The position numbers and the translations under genes are program-made. Shown one piece after another: positions 36,232 to 44,936 of a stretch of 64,000 nucleotides of DNA. Below the pieces are notes generated by a model. That model had not been told where the DNA came from. It saw nothing but the letters and a program-made list of their open reading frames with translations, and ran no database searches. The DNA comes from Agathobacter rectalis ATCC 33656 (lineage in GTDB: Bacteria; Bacillota; Clostridia; Lachnospirales; Lachnospiraceae). Positions within the stretch are counted from its first letter, which is position 1. Each line of letters opens with the position of its first letter. The stretch covers positions 2,543,501 through 2,607,500 of the forward strand of contig NC_012781.1 in assembly GCF_000020605.1 (NCBI RefSeq), read 5' to 3'.

Positions 36232-36306
36232 CAGCTCATGGCTGGCGGCGGTGTCGTTCTGATCGGCCTTCAGCTTATCCCTCTGCTGTCCGGCCTGTTC
36301 AGCTAA
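36232..36306 (+). pseudogene. Maff2-family protein, 3' part
   Basis: The frame continues from the shared core as MAGGGVVLIGLQLIPLLSGL to a stop at 36304-36306. This is the second membrane helix that the 5' part at 25670 lacks. It has no start of its own. It lies 40 bp before the VirB6 gene. Confidence 0.85.
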
Positions 36307-36346
36307 GTGTCACCCGTTGTCCCTTTTCCAGAAAAGGAGCTGATGT

Positions 36347-37213
36347 ATGGACTTTATCATCGACGCAATCGTTGAATGGCTGAAAGGTCTGCTCGTCGAT
36401 GGTATCATGGGAAATCTGGACGGCCTTTTCGATAACGTCAATCAGAGCGTTGGCGAGATCGCCACACAGGTAGGCACGACCCCGGCGGACTGGAACGCCG
36501 GGGTCTTTTCCATGATACGACAGATCTCCGAAACTGCCATTCTGCCAATCGCCGGGGTCATCCTCACTTTTGTTATGACCTATGAACTGATACAGATGCT
36601 CATAGAACGCAACAACCTCCATGAAGTTGACACATGGATGTTTTTTAAGTGGGTGTTCAAAACCTTTGTGGCTGTGATGATCCTGACGAATACCTTCAAT
36701 ATCGTGCTGGCGGTCTTTGATGTGAGCCAGCATGTGATACAGCAGTCAGCGGGCATTATCCAGAACGGGACAGAGATCACGCCGGATGTGCTGGACAGTC
36801 TGCGGACAGAGCTTGAAGCGATGGAGTTAGGTCCTCTGTTCGGACTCTGGCTCCAGTCCTTCCTGATCCAGCTTACCATGATTGCCTTAAACATCGTGAT
36901 CTTCGTTATCGTATATGGCCGTATGATTGAAATTTATTTACTCACAAGTTTAGCGCCTATCCCGTTTGCCACCGTCCCCAACAGGGAAACCGGACACATG
37001 GGGCAGAACTATTTCCGCTCCCTCTTTGCGGTGGGCTTTCAAGGTCTATTGATCTTAGTCTGTGTCGCCATCTATGCGGTGCTGATCCAGAGTATCGCCA
37101 CCGACGGCGACCCCATCGGGGCGATCTGGGGCTGCGTGGGATATACGGTGCTGCTGTGTTTTACCTTATTCAAAACAGGCAGTCTTGCAAAATCCATCTT
37201 CGGCTGCCATTAA
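36347..37213 (+). CDS. VirB6/TrbL-like conjugation membrane protein
   Basis: The 288-residue protein has about six membrane helices, with MDFIIDAIVEWLKGLLVDGI at the start and a helix-rich SFLIQLTMIALNIVIFVIVYGRMIEIYLL centre. The TSLAPIPFATVPNRETGHMGQNYFRSLFAVGFQG segment is typical of these Tn1549-type channel proteins. VirB6 proteins form the inner-membrane channel of the mating apparatus. AAAAGGAG precedes the ATG. A 23-nt palindrome follows the stop. Confidence 0.85.
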   Translation: MDFIIDAIVEWLKGLLVDGIMGNLDGLFDNVNQSVGEIATQVGTTPADWNAGVFSMIRQISETAILPIAGVILTFVMTYELIQMLIERNNLHEVDTWMFFKWVFKTFVAVMILTNTFNIVLAVFDVSQHVIQQSAGIIQNGTEITPDVLDSLRTELEAMELGPLFGLWLQSFLIQLTMIALNIVIFVIVYGRMIEIYLLTSLAPIPFATVPNRETGHMGQNYFRSLFAVGFQGLLILVCVAIYAVLIQSIATDGDPIGAIWGCVGYTVLLCFTLFKTGSLAKSIFGCH

Positions 37214-37255
37214 GAGACTTCGGGCCATGCTGACCCGAAGCGGAAAGGAGGCGGT

Positions 37256-37897
37256 ATGCCTCGGCGTTACAAACAGGGTGCGGACGGACAGCCGAACCCG
37301 GCTTTCTATGGAAAGCTCCCCGAAGAATTTTCTAAAGCAGACACCATGCGCTTTATGGTGGAAACCGATCTGAAACTGTCCGGGTGCGTATCGGCGGACA
37401 CGCTGGCGGCACTCCGGGCGGAAGGCTATGACTACAAGGACGGGAACCTTGTTCCCGCCGGAAAGGAGGAAACCATGCAGGAAAAGGTTGCAAACACCAC
37501 CCCGGCCGCACCGTTGAAGCTGGATGTAAGCGTGCGGGTCATCGAACCTGTGAAAAATCTGATGGGCTTTGCCAGCGTGAAATTCAATGACTGCTTTGTG
37601 GTGGAAAATCTGAAAATCGTACAGGGCAGCAAGGGCCTCTTTCTTGGGATGCCCAGCCAGCCGGACGGCAAAGGCGGCTACCGGGATATGGCCTACCCTG
37701 TCACAAAGGAGTTCCGGGAACAGCTCAACACCGCTGTTCTGCAAGCCTATGAGGCAAAGCTGGAACAGATGGCGGAGCGCGGCTCTGTGGGGCGTGCGTC
37801 CATCAGCGACCAGCTCAAAGCCGGAAAAGCGGCTGCCGAACAGGCAAAGGCAGAACGGCCTCCGAAGGAAAAGCCCAGCCGCAGCGCAGAGCGTTGA
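37256..37897 (+). CDS. SpoVG-domain protein
   Basis: The 213-residue protein has an N-terminal extension of about 85 residues and a SpoVG domain: LDVSVRVIEPVKNLMGFASVKFNDCFVVENLKIV, then GLFLGMPSQPDGKGGYRDMAYPVTKEFREQLN. SpoVG proteins bind nucleic acids and act as regulators in Firmicutes; on these elements their role is unknown. It lies between two 23-nt palindromes, with AAAGGAGG before the ATG. Confidence 0.85.
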   Translation: MPRRYKQGADGQPNPAFYGKLPEEFSKADTMRFMVETDLKLSGCVSADTLAALRAEGYDYKDGNLVPAGKEETMQEKVANTTPAAPLKLDVSVRVIEPVKNLMGFASVKFNDCFVVENLKIVQGSKGLFLGMPSQPDGKGGYRDMAYPVTKEFREQLNTAVLQAYEAKLEQMAERGSVGRASISDQLKAGKAAAEQAKAERPPKEKPSRSAER

Positions 37898-37939
37898 CCT
37901 CGGGCCATGCTGGCCCGAAGCAGAAAGGAGGCGGAAACC

Positions 37940-38560
37940 ATGCCACGCAAACGGACGGGCTATGACGCAGCCTGCTATTACGACGGAAAACTGCTGGGCC
38001 GCTGTACCAAAGCGGACAGCGATGCCTATACCCTGTTGATGAACGCCTGCGGCGGGGACGCCGCCCGTGTCCTGCGGGAATACGCCTACTTTTCCCCGGA
38101 GCTGAAGGCCATCTTGGAAAAGGCGGCTCTCATGCAGGCGGACCGGAACCGGACGGGCGGAATGTTCCATGCGCCGAAAAGCTCCCCGTGGGGCGAGGTG
38201 CAGAGCTGTGAAGTTCTCTGTCCGGGGGTGTTTCTGGTATCTACCGCCAGCCACGGCGGAACGATGGTGGCAAACGAGGTAGCCGCCGTCCTCTCCCCGG
38301 CGGCCAAAAAATGCGGCTTCAAGGACAAGGGCTATATCTGCTATGAGGAGGACGCGCAGGAAAGCGTAGTGCTTCGGGAGCTGCTGGACAAAAAGCTGTG
38401 GAACATCCCCGACCGCATTAAGGACAAAGCGCAGTTTGAAGAAAACCTCAATCAGTCCATCCGGCAGTATAATCCCGAATACTGGCGGGCAAGGCAGAGC
38501 GGACGCAAGGCCGCCGAAGCCGCCCGCAGTACAACCCCGGCCAAAGAGGCCGCAAGATAA
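37940..38560 (+). CDS. Conserved ICE protein with DUF7007-like domain
   Basis: The 206-residue protein starts MPRKRTGYDAACYYDGKLLG. A central SSPWGEVQSCEVLCPGVFLVSTASHGGTMVANEVAAVLSPAAK stretch resembles DUF7007-type modules of mobile-element proteins, where P-W-G and S-T-x-S-H-G-G are conserved. The C-terminus is charged. No function is established. AAAGGAGG lies before the ATG at 37940, and a 23-nt palindrome flanks each side. Confidence 0.65.
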   Translation: MPRKRTGYDAACYYDGKLLGRCTKADSDAYTLLMNACGGDAARVLREYAYFSPELKAILEKAALMQADRNRTGGMFHAPKSSPWGEVQSCEVLCPGVFLVSTASHGGTMVANEVAAVLSPAAKKCGFKDKGYICYEEDAQESVVLRELLDKKLWNIPDRIKDKAQFEENLNQSIRQYNPEYWRARQSGRKAAEAARSTTPAKEAAR

Positions 38561-38604
38561 CCTCGGGCCATACTGGCCCGAAGCAATAAAGGAGGTGTAA
38601 CAAA

Positions 38605-38991
38605 ATGGCCTATGTGCCAGTACCAAAAGACCTTTCCAAAATCAAGACAAAGCTGGCCTTCAACCTAACGAAGCGCCAGCTTGTTTGTTTTTCCAGCGCG
38701 GCGGCGGTGGGCCTCCCGGCTTACCTGTTTTCCCGTGGCAGTATCGGGAACAGTGCCGCCATGTTCCTGATGATCGGCCTCATGCTCCCGTTCTTCTTTC
38801 TGGCTATGTATGAACGAGACGGTCTGCCGCTGGAAAAAGTGCTGAAAAACATCATCCGCACCCGGTTCCTCTATCCCCGTGTGCGGCCTTACAAAACCGA
38901 AAACTTCTATGCGCTGCTTAGCGCCAGAAAGGAGGCGCAGCCGATTGCGAAACAGCAGAAGGGCCGGAAAGCCCGCAGGCAGAAAGCCTGA
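38605..38991 (+). CDS. PrgI-family protein (VirB3-like)
   Basis: The 128-residue protein begins MAYVPVPKDLSKIKTKLAFN, then two adjacent membrane segments (VCFSSAAAVGLPAYLFSRG and AAMFLMIGLMLPFFFLAMYERDG) and a basic tail. PrgI proteins hold the VirB3 place in Gram-positive mating channels and dock VirB4, encoded next. The two genes overlap by 47 bp if VirB4 starts at 38945. Confidence 0.85.
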   Translation: MAYVPVPKDLSKIKTKLAFNLTKRQLVCFSSAAAVGLPAYLFSRGSIGNSAAMFLMIGLMLPFFFLAMYERDGLPLEKVLKNIIRTRFLYPRVRPYKTENFYALLSARKEAQPIAKQQKGRKARRQKA

Positions 38992-41338
38992 AAAGCAGGG
39001 CCTTACCGGCCTGTTCACGAAAGGAAAGAACATTCCCACCACCGCCCAGCAGACCCTCCCTTACCGGGAAATGTACCGGGACGGGGTGTGCCGGGTAGCG
39101 GACCGCTATTACACCAAAACCATTGAATACGAGGACATCAACTACCAGCTCGCACAGTCCGAAGATCAGGCGGCCATCTTTGACGGGTGGAGCGCCTGCC
39201 TTAACTACTTTGACAGCAGCCTTCCGTTCCAGCTTTCCTTCCTCAACCACCGGAGCCGCCCGGGCAGCCGGTACAGCGTGAACATCCCCATGCAGGACGA
39301 TGATTACAACAGCGTCCGGTGTGAGTATGTGGAAATGCTGGAAAACCAGATCGCCAAAAGCAACAACGGCATTGTCCGCACAAAGCTCCTGACCTTCGGC
39401 GTGAACGTGGACGACCTTCCCACCGCCAGGGCAAGGCTGGAACGTGTAGAGGCGGACATTTGCGGGAACTTCAAAAAGCTGGGCGTCAAGTGCCGCTCCC
39501 TTTCGGGGCTGGAACGGCTGGAGCTTCTTCACGGGCAGCTCCACCCCGGCAGCGGATCCCCCTTCCGGTTTTCATGGGATATGATCCCCAAAACCGGGCT
39601 TTCCACCAAAGACTTTATCGCCCCGGACAGCTTCGACTTCCGTTTCAGCCGTCTGTTCCGGGTGGGGACGACTTGGGGCGCCGCCTCCTACTTGCAGATT
39701 TTGGCCTCGGAGCTCTCGGACAAGCTGCTGGCGGAGCTTTTGGAAATGGATGCGGAAATGACCATCACCCTCCATATCCAAACCGTCGATCAGGCCGCCG
39801 CCGTAAAATCCATCAAGGCCAAAGTCTCCGACATTGACAAGATGAAGGTGGAGGAACAAAAGAAGGCAGCCCGGTCAGGGTACGACATGGACATACTTCC
39901 GCCCGACCTCGTAACATACAGCAACGACGCAAAGACCCTTCTGGAAGATTTACAGAGCCGGAATGAAAGAATGTTCCTGCTGACCTTCCTTGTGGTAAAC
40001 ATGGCCCCGACCCGCCGGGAGCTGGACAATGACCTGTTCACGGTGTCCGGTATCGTCCAGAAATACAACTGCACCTTGAAGCGGCTGGACTTCCAGCAGG
40101 AGGATGGTTTTCTTTCCAGCCTTCCGCTGGGCCATAACGGCATTGAGATCAAGCGCGGCATGACGACAAGCTCCACGGCCATTTTCGTTCCCTTTATGAC
40201 GCAGGAGCTCCGCATGGATGGCGAAGCCGTCTATTACGGGCTCAACGCACTTTCCCATAACGTCATCATGGCAAACCGGAAGAAGCTCAAAAATCCCAAC
40301 GGCCTGTTCCTCGGCGTGCCGGGCTCCGGCAAATCCTTTGCCGCAAAGCGGGAGCTTGTGAACGTGTTCCTTGCCACCCGTGACCGGATCATTGTGGTTG
40401 ATCCGATGGGCGAATATTCGCCCCTTATCAAGCGGCTGGGCGGACAGGTCATCGAGATCGCCCCGGACAGCCCCCACCACATCAACCCGATGGACATTGA
40501 TTTGAGCTTCGACGAGGAAAACCCGATGGCGCTGAAAGCCGACTTTATTCTGTCGCTGATGGAGCTGATCGTTGGCGGCAAGGACGGCTTGCAGCCGGTG
40601 GAGCGTACCGTCATTGACCGCTGTGTACGCCAGATGTACCGGGAACACTTGCAGGACCCGGAAACAAGCAAAATGCCGACCCTCCAAACCCTGTATGACC
40701 TGCTCTGTTCCCAGCCGGAGGGCGAGGCGGTACGGCTGGCAACTGCCCTTGAAATTTATGTGTCGGGTTCTCTTAACGTGTTCAACCATGAAACCAATGT
40801 GGACTTGAACCGCCGTTTGGTATGCCTTGACTTAAAAAAGCTGGGGGCCGGGCTTCGGACGATTGCCATGCTCATTATGCAGGACTTGGTAAACTCGCAG
40901 GTGTCCATGAATTTCCTGCGTGGTATCGCTACATGGTGCTACTTCGACGAGTTCCATGTGCTGCTCCGCGACCGGCTGACGGCAAGCTATTGTGTGGCGA
41001 TCTGGAAAATGCTGCGAAAAAAAGGGTGCGTTCCGAGTGCTTTAACGCAGAACGTAAAGGATTTTCTGGCAAGCCCAGAGATTGAGAACATCTTTGAAAA
41101 CTCGGACTTCCTTGTGTTGCTCTCGCAGGCACAGGGGGACCGGCAGATTTTAGCCAAACAGCTTGGGATCAGCCCCCACCAGCTTTCCTATGTGACCCAT
41201 ACCAATTCCGGCGAAGGGTTGCTGTTCTTCGGGAATACCACCATCCCGTTTGTTGACCGCTTCCCGCAGAATACCGAGCTGTACGCCATTATGACCACCC
41301 GCCCGGAGGACAAAAAACAGGAAATGAACCGGGCATAA
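38945..41338 (+). CDS. virB4: VirB4-type conjugation ATPase
   Basis: The 797-residue protein carries Walker A (FLGVPGSGKSFAAKRE) at about residue 450 and Walker B (WCYFDEFHVLLRD) at about residue 665. The typical N-terminus has KGKNIPTTAQQTLPYREMY. VirB4 powers assembly or substrate passage of the type IV channel. AGGAGG (38930-38935) is 9 bp from the TTG at 38945, which I choose; a longer frame from 38879 lies within the PrgI gene and has no such site. A 23-nt palindrome follows the stop codon. Confidence 0.9.
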   Translation: MRNSRRAGKPAGRKPEKQGLTGLFTKGKNIPTTAQQTLPYREMYRDGVCRVADRYYTKTIEYEDINYQLAQSEDQAAIFDGWSACLNYFDSSLPFQLSFLNHRSRPGSRYSVNIPMQDDDYNSVRCEYVEMLENQIAKSNNGIVRTKLLTFGVNVDDLPTARARLERVEADICGNFKKLGVKCRSLSGLERLELLHGQLHPGSGSPFRFSWDMIPKTGLSTKDFIAPDSFDFRFSRLFRVGTTWGAASYLQILASELSDKLLAELLEMDAEMTITLHIQTVDQAAAVKSIKAKVSDIDKMKVEEQKKAARSGYDMDILPPDLVTYSNDAKTLLEDLQSRNERMFLLTFLVVNMAPTRRELDNDLFTVSGIVQKYNCTLKRLDFQQEDGFLSSLPLGHNGIEIKRGMTTSSTAIFVPFMTQELRMDGEAVYYGLNALSHNVIMANRKKLKNPNGLFLGVPGSGKSFAAKRELVNVFLATRDRIIVVDPMGEYSPLIKRLGGQVIEIAPDSPHHINPMDIDLSFDEENPMALKADFILSLMELIVGGKDGLQPVERTVIDRCVRQMYREHLQDPETSKMPTLQTLYDLLCSQPEGEAVRLATALEIYVSGSLNVFNHETNVDLNRRLVCLDLKKLGAGLRTIAMLIMQDLVNSQVSMNFLRGIATWCYFDEFHVLLRDRLTASYCVAIWKMLRKKGCVPSALTQNVKDFLASPEIENIFENSDFLVLLSQAQGDRQILAKQLGISPHQLSYVTHTNSGEGLLFFGNTTIPFVDRFPQNTELYAIMTTRPEDKKQEMNRA

Positions 41339-41386
41339 CACACTTCGGGCCATGTTGGCCCGAGGTTTGGAAAGGAGGGATACGTC

Positions 41387-43285
41387 ATCGGAAAGAAACC
41401 GGACAAACGGAATTTTCAGAGGCCGGGGCCGACGGAGGATACCGGGGGCAATCGCCCCGGACCGGCTGAACGGGAAGGACCTTCCCACGCACCATCCCGG
41501 CGTCTGCGGTTTGAGGACGAGGATACCGGACAGGACAGCCCTTCGGGCCATGATGGTCTGAAGTCCAAAAGCGGTAAGTTTCAAGAGGACAGCCGGAAAA
41601 GCCGTCCCTCTGACCGCATGAGGCAGGAGGATGAAGCGGACGGGCCGCAGGATACCGGCAAGGCACAGGAGCCGGAGGGCTCCGCCGAGAAGGTCGGGAG
41701 CAAAAAGGGCAAGTACCAGAAAGCACAGGCAAAAGCGGAACACACCGGGGAAAAGCTGGGAAAGGCCCGGGAGAAACTGGACAAGACCGAGGCAAAACGG
41801 GCAGCGAAGAAGCCGCCGGGGCTTGCAAAAAAGGCAGTCCGGGGAGCCCGTACAGAAGCGTGGTTCTATGTCCACAACAAGATACACGAGGTTGAGCATG
41901 AAAATGTGGGTGTGGAAGGAGCCCATAAATCCGAGCTGGCCGCAGAGGCCGGAGCCCGGAAACTGACCCGCTATGCCAAACGCCGCTGGCGGGAACACCC
42001 AGCCCGGAAGGTGGCAAAGTGGGAACGGAAGGACATAAAAGCCCGGGCCAATGTGGATTTTCAGAAGATGGCCTCCGAGCACCCGGAACTTGCCAGCAAT
42101 CCGCTTTCCCGTGTGCAGCAGAAATGGAAACTGAAACGCCGGTATTCCAAAGAGGCAAAAGCGGCTGCAAAACAGGGCGCAAAGGCCGCAAAGAAAACCG
42201 CTGCCGCTTCGGGAACTGCGACCCGGCGGGCAGCGCAGTTTGTGACCCGTCATCCCGTGGCGGTGCTGGTCCTGCTCCTGCTGTTGCTGCTCTGTTTTCT
42301 TGTGTCGGCGGTAAGTTCCATTTTCCCCACGCTTGGCAGCGGCCTTGCCAATGCGTTATCCGGCACCTCCTACGCCTCGGAGGATACGGACCTGCTGGGG
42401 GTGGACGAGGACTATACAGCGTTGGAAAACGAGCTGGCGCAGACGGTGGCGAACATTGAAAGCACCCATCCCGGCTATGACGAGTACCGCTATTCCGTGG
42501 ACGAGATCGGCCATAACCCCTATGAGCTGGCATCCTATTTCTCTGCAAAGTACCATGTCTATTTCCGGGAACAGGTGCAGGACGAACTGCGGGAGATTTT
42601 CGAGGCACAGTATGAGCTGACCTTGACGGAGGAAGTCGAGATACGCTACCGCACCGAAACCAGCACCGACCCGGAGACCGGGGAAACCACCACCGAGGAA
42701 GTCCCCTATGAGTATTACATTCTCAATGTGACCCTCACAAACAAGACGCTGCCCGCCGTGATCCTGCCGAGGCTTAACGAACAGCAGCGGGAAATCTACA
42801 CCGTTATGCAGCAGCTCAAAGGCAACAAACCCTATCTGTGGGAAGGGATTTACAACGGCGGCGAAGATACCGGCCCCAGCTATGAGATACCCGGCGAGGC
42901 GCTGGATGACCCGGCTTTTGCGGCGCTCATGGAAGAAGCCACAAAGTACATCGGCTGGCCCTATGTGTGGGGCGGCTCCAGCCCGTCCACCTCCTTTGAC
43001 TGTTCGGGCTTTGTCTGCTGGGTGTACACGGCCAGCGGCGTCCACAACCTGCCCCGTACCACGGCGCAGGGCATTTATAACCAGTGCGCTATCATTTTCC
43101 CCTCCGAGGCAAAGCCCGGCGACATTATCTTTTTCACGGGAACCTATGACAGCCCCGGCCCTGTGTCCCATGTGGGGATTTATGTGGGCGACGGGATGAT
43201 GCTCCATTGTGGTTCGCCCATCCAATACGCAAACATCAATTCAAGCTACTGGCAGACACATTTCTATGCCTTCGGGCGTTTGTGA
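41387..43285 (+). CDS. NlpC/P60 peptidoglycan hydrolase of the mating apparatus, possible ATC start
   Basis: About 630 residues: a charged, Lys/Glu-rich cytoplasmic N-terminus, one membrane segment (VAVLVLLLLLLLCFLVSAVS), an extracellular linker and a C-terminal NlpC/P60 domain. Catalytic Cys is in SFDCSGFVCWVY and His in VSHVGIYVGDG. It probably opens the cell wall for the channel. GGAGGG lies 7-8 bp before an ATC codon at 41387 that starts IGKKPDKRNF; there is no ATG, GTG or TTG in frame between there and the palindrome upstream. The first in-frame ATG is at 41618 without a ribosome binding site. A degenerate palindrome (41541) is translated within the N-terminus. Confidence 0.75.
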   Translation: MGKKPDKRNFQRPGPTEDTGGNRPGPAEREGPSHAPSRRLRFEDEDTGQDSPSGHDGLKSKSGKFQEDSRKSRPSDRMRQEDEADGPQDTGKAQEPEGSAEKVGSKKGKYQKAQAKAEHTGEKLGKAREKLDKTEAKRAAKKPPGLAKKAVRGARTEAWFYVHNKIHEVEHENVGVEGAHKSELAAEAGARKLTRYAKRRWREHPARKVAKWERKDIKARANVDFQKMASEHPELASNPLSRVQQKWKLKRRYSKEAKAAAKQGAKAAKKTAAASGTATRRAAQFVTRHPVAVLVLLLLLLLCFLVSAVSSIFPTLGSGLANALSGTSYASEDTDLLGVDEDYTALENELAQTVANIESTHPGYDEYRYSVDEIGHNPYELASYFSAKYHVYFREQVQDELREIFEAQYELTLTEEVEIRYRTETSTDPETGETTTEEVPYEYYILNVTLTNKTLPAVILPRLNEQQREIYTVMQQLKGNKPYLWEGIYNGGEDTGPSYEIPGEALDDPAFAALMEEATKYIGWPYVWGGSSPSTSFDCSGFVCWVYTASGVHNLPRTTAQGIYNQCAIIFPSEAKPGDIIFFTGTYDSPGPVSHVGIYVGDGMMLHCGSPIQYANINSSYWQTHFYAFGRL

Positions 43286-43307
43286 GCCAAAGGAAAGGAG
43301 TCCTTGC

Positions 43308-43574
43308 ATGAACAAGATCGACAAGCTCGATAAGGAACTGGAAAAAGCCCGGGAGAAGGCTGCCGAGTGGCAGGCCAAAATCCGGGAGCTGGAAAAGCAG
43401 AAACAGGAGGAAGAAAACAGCCAGATCGTGCAGGCGGTGCGCTCCCTTAAACTGACGCCCGCCCAGCTGATGGCATTTCTGAATGACCCCAAAAACAGCC
43501 TTACCGCTTCGGGCCATACTGACCCGAAGCCGGAGGCACCCGAAAAGGAGGACACAGCCCATGAAGAAAACTAA
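43308..43574 (+). CDS. DUF4315 family protein
   Basis: The 88-residue protein is a coiled coil (MNKIDKLDKELEKAREKAAE, WQAKIRELEKQKQ) ending in a short tail that includes the translated 23-nt palindrome (SGHTDPK). DUF4315 proteins are constant members of Tn1549-like transfer regions with no known activity. AAAGGAG precedes the ATG. It overlaps the next gene by 14 bp. Confidence 0.8.
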   Translation: MNKIDKLDKELEKAREKAAEWQAKIRELEKQKQEEENSQIVQAVRSLKLTPAQLMAFLNDPKNSLTASGHTDPKPEAPEKEDTAHEEN

Positions 43575-44208
43575 ATACCGCAGGCTGGCGGCGATGGCTG
43601 CCAGCCTTTTGTGTTGCCTGATCTTTACGGTCCCGGCCTACGCCCAGAGCAGCGAGCCACAGCCGGAGACAGCTCCCGCCCCGGCGGAAACCGAAGCGGA
43701 GCCGGAAACACAGAACCCCTTTACCCCGGACGGGACGGGAACCGTGGTGGACAACGCCACCGACGAGGACGGTAAAGAGTTTTACACCATTACCACAGCA
43801 GACGAGAGCGTGTTTTATCTGGTGATCGACAAACAGAAAACCAGCGAGAACGTCTATTTCCTCAATACCGTTACCACAGACGACCTTCTGCCTCTTGCCG
43901 AACAGGGTAAGGAACCGCCCAAAGAAGTGACCCCGGAGCCAGAGCCAAAGCCCACCGAACCGGTGGAGGAAGTACCGGAATCCGAGCCGGAGAAAAAGGA
44001 CAGCCCCCTTCTCTCTCTGCTCCTGATCGGTGCGGTGGTGCTGGCCGGCGGTGGGATTGGTTACTATTTCAAGATTTACAAGCCGAAGCATGAAGCCCCG
44101 GATTTGGAAGATGATTACTGCGAATATGAGGACGGGGAGCTGGAGGAGATCTCAGAGGAACCCGATGACGAAGATACCCCGCCATGGGAGGAAGATACGG
44201 AGGAATGA
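43561..44208 (+). CDS. DUF4366 (CD1107-like) surface protein
   Basis: The 215-residue protein has a signal peptide (MKKTKYRRLAAMAASLLCCL, then FTVPAYAQS cleavage region), a Pro/Glu-rich stretch, and a small domain with DGKEFYTITTADESVFYLVIDKQKTSENVYFLNTVT. A second membrane helix (LLSLLLIGAVVLAGGGIGYYFKIY) and an acidic tail complete it. This is typical of DUF4366 proteins of conjugative transposons and fits a surface component of the transfer machine. Confidence 0.82.
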   Translation: MKKTKYRRLAAMAASLLCCLIFTVPAYAQSSEPQPETAPAPAETEAEPETQNPFTPDGTGTVVDNATDEDGKEFYTITTADESVFYLVIDKQKTSENVYFLNTVTTDDLLPLAEQGKEPPKEVTPEPEPKPTEPVEEVPESEPEKKDSPLLSLLLIGAVVLAGGGIGYYFKIYKPKHEAPDLEDDYCEYEDGELEEISEEPDDEDTPPWEEDTEE

Positions 44209-44210
44209 GA

Positions 44211-44402
44211 ATGAATTTTACAAGCAGCCCTTTTGAACGAATGATGAAGGAAGTACCGCACCCCGGCTGGAACAATGACGACCCTTGTAAGGGATGCCGT
44301 TATCACAAGGAGTGCAAAGGAAAGAAAAAACAGTGCCGGAAGAAGTTCCGGGCGCTGATCGTGGAGTCCCGCCCTTCGGGCCATCGTGGCCCGAAGTCTT
44401 AA
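44211..44402 (+). CDS. Small cysteine-rich protein
   Basis: A 63-residue protein with PCKGCRYHKECKGKKKQCRKKF, a probable zinc-binding cluster. Its last codons (PSGHRGPKS) are made by the 23-nt palindrome at 44374. It starts 2 bp after the DUF4366 stop and ends directly before the next ATG, so the three genes are tightly linked. The R-K-K-F-R-A-L-I-V end resembles the protein at 28558 in the nested element. Confidence 0.7.
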   Translation: MNFTSSPFERMMKEVPHPGWNNDDPCKGCRYHKECKGKKKQCRKKFRALIVESRPSGHRGPKS

Positions 44403-44804
44403 ATGGACGCCCGGGAGCTGACCCGTGACGAGAAGAAGAAAATCCGTTCTCTTGTCACGGGGATGTGCGCCAACTATGACCGGGAAAGCGGCCTGTGCCT
44501 TCCTCTTGACTGTGCCTGCTATATGCTGCACAAGTGCTGGACAGGGGCGTACTGCCGTTATTTCCGTGAGGCTGTCCTGCCTCTTAACCCGGAGCTTCAA
44601 GCGTCGTTGACAACGGAAGGCATCTCCCCGGAGCTGCGAGCCTGTGCGGTCTGCGGAAAGGCGTTTTTGCCCGAGGGGCGTCAAGCCTACTGCTCCGACG
44701 CCTGCAAGGCCGAAGGGAACCGCCGAAAAAGCCGGGAACGCATGAGGAAAATGCGGGAGAAAAGGCCGGGCGGCTGTTACGATTTGCCGCCTCCAAAGGC
44801 TTGA
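44403..44804 (+). CDS. Cysteine-rich VLP-type protein
   Basis: The 133-residue protein has an N-terminal cluster (MCANYDRESGLCLPLDCACYMLHKCWTGAYCRYFREAVLPLN) that fits the cysteine-rich VLP family and a C-terminal finger (CAVCGKAFLPEGRQAYCSDACKAEGNRRKSRERMRKMREK) with a basic tail. Such proteins may bind zinc and nucleic acid. It directly follows the previous stop codon. Confidence 0.78.
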   Translation: MDARELTRDEKKKIRSLVTGMCANYDRESGLCLPLDCACYMLHKCWTGAYCRYFREAVLPLNPELQASLTTEGISPELRACAVCGKAFLPEGRQAYCSDACKAEGNRRKSRERMRKMREKRPGGCYDLPPPKA

Positions 44805-44936
44805 CATTCCGGGCTTTTTTGAGGGTGTTTCCGGGGTGGGAATATCTTATTACATTCCTCCCCGGTCTGCCCTCTTATTTCGTAACATCCAGCACTTCGG
44901 GTCATGTTGGCCCGAGGCACAGAAAGGAGGGATCTC

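Larger units (their letters stand above)
25815..36243. mobile_element. Nested mobilizable element with serine recombinase, inserted in maff2
   Basis: The 8-bp sequence TCATGGCT is present at both ends (25815-25822 and 36236-36243). Removing one copy and everything between restores the Maff2 frame as QGIKQ, L or F, MAGGGVVLIG. The 10.4-kb element encodes an HTH regulator, TnpV, an XRE repressor, small replication-type proteins, a MOBQ-type relaxase, a primase, a VapE-like ATPase and a large serine recombinase at its right end. It has no coupling protein or mating channel, so it needs a helper, for which the surrounding ICE is the obvious candidate. Confidence 0.85.

Noticed and set aside
37166-38626. 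Minus-strand frame of 486 codons opposite the SpoVG-like and DUF7007-like genes
   Set aside because: Shadow of two well-supported GC-rich genes; it reads straight through two copies of the intergenic palindrome.
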